Shown in pieces: positions 49,458 through 49,613 of a stretch of 49,613 nucleotides of DNA. The notes beneath the pieces were generated by a model. That model did not search any database and was not told the DNA's origin. It worked only from the letters and a program-made list of their open reading frames with translations. Location: NCBI GenBank assembly GCA_025355505.1, contig JANXZM010000108.1, forward strand, positions 1 to 49,613, given 5' to 3'. The position numbers and the translations under genes are program-made. The number at the start of each line of letters is the position of its first letter. The first letter of the stretch is position 1. This DNA is from Acidobacteriaceae bacterium (lineage in GTDB: Bacteria > Acidobacteriota > Terriglobia > Terriglobales > Acidobacteriaceae).

Positions 49458-49613
49458 ATAATGGCGTAGGCCGGGCCACCCTCTATAACCTTGGCGGCGT
49501 TGTCAAGAGACACGTAGAGTGTCCGAGGCGGCTGCACCCTTGCGGTAGTGCTGGACCCCCAGGTTTTGTTCTTGCTTCTTAGGCAGCTTTTGGTGTTGCT
49601 CTTGCTCTTTGTG

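Overview
The window looks like a chromosomal segment from a moderately GC-rich, Gram-negative soil-type bacterium. The best guess is Acidobacteriota (Terriglobia / Koribacter-like), at moderate confidence. The support is indirect: diderm markers (a PagL-like lipid A deacylase, a TolC-family protein, outer-membrane barrels), serine/threonine kinase plus beta-propeller fusions, many REP-like palindromes with REP-transposase (RAYT) remnants, heptamer tandem repeats, and several genes that appear to be leaderless. There is no rRNA or other decisive taxonomic marker, no prophage and no CRISPR array. About 48 protein genes and one tRNA are supported.

Layout. 1-1.2 kb: a structured unassigned element, tRNA-Ser(CGA) and tadA. 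1.2-5 kb: an orphan NuoI-like ferredoxin, then a tight signalling operon (receiver, receiver-histidine kinase, receiver, PilZ). 5-8.4 kb (minus strand): rimO, yacG, pgpA and an IPT/NHL-propeller protein. 8.5-18.5 kb: a beta-barrel protein, a membrane transglutaminase, a small secreted protein, an EVE protein, a zinc-ribbon-like protein, an acyl-CoA ligase, a glutaredoxin-like protein, an SDR, a PagL-like protein and an amidohydrolase lipoprotein. 18.6-23.7 kb (minus strand): the most interesting block, an iron-related operon of Ftr1 permease-DUF2318 fusion, two FtsX/MacB-type permeases, and an ABC ATPase whose C-terminal half is a DtxR/MntR-like metal-sensor repressor. A 29-bp Fur-box-like dyad lies 22 bp upstream of the first gene. 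23.8-26.9 kb: a SprT-like metalloprotein, a secreted protein with a duplicated domain and a C-terminal Hint domain, and a Crp/Fnr regulator with an N-terminal cysteine cluster.

27.4-35.1 kb: mixed housekeeping (carboxypeptidase-regulatory-like protein, DUF4197, STAS, ABC exporter, aldo/keto reductase, pncB, a membrane protein, a zinc-ribbon protein, GDPD). 35.3-39.8 kb: a copper/redox operon made of a small Met/His/Cys-rich secreted protein, a two-domain multicopper oxidase with a Met-rich tail, a TolC-family protein, a cytochrome c and a DUF5666-like protein. 39.9-41.2 kb: REP hairpins, a vapBC pair, and an inverted pair of REPs around a RAYT remnant. 41.2-49.2 kb: ftsK, a Ser/Thr kinase with a periplasmic propeller, uppP and an M28 peptidase. 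The window ends in a second RAYT remnant with a REP.

Functional themes are metal homeostasis (the iron operon with a sensor built into its ABC ATPase, and the copper oxidase operon), phospho-relay/c-di-GMP signalling, and envelope maintenance. Palindromic repeats have spread through the gaps, and at least one sits in frame inside a gene.
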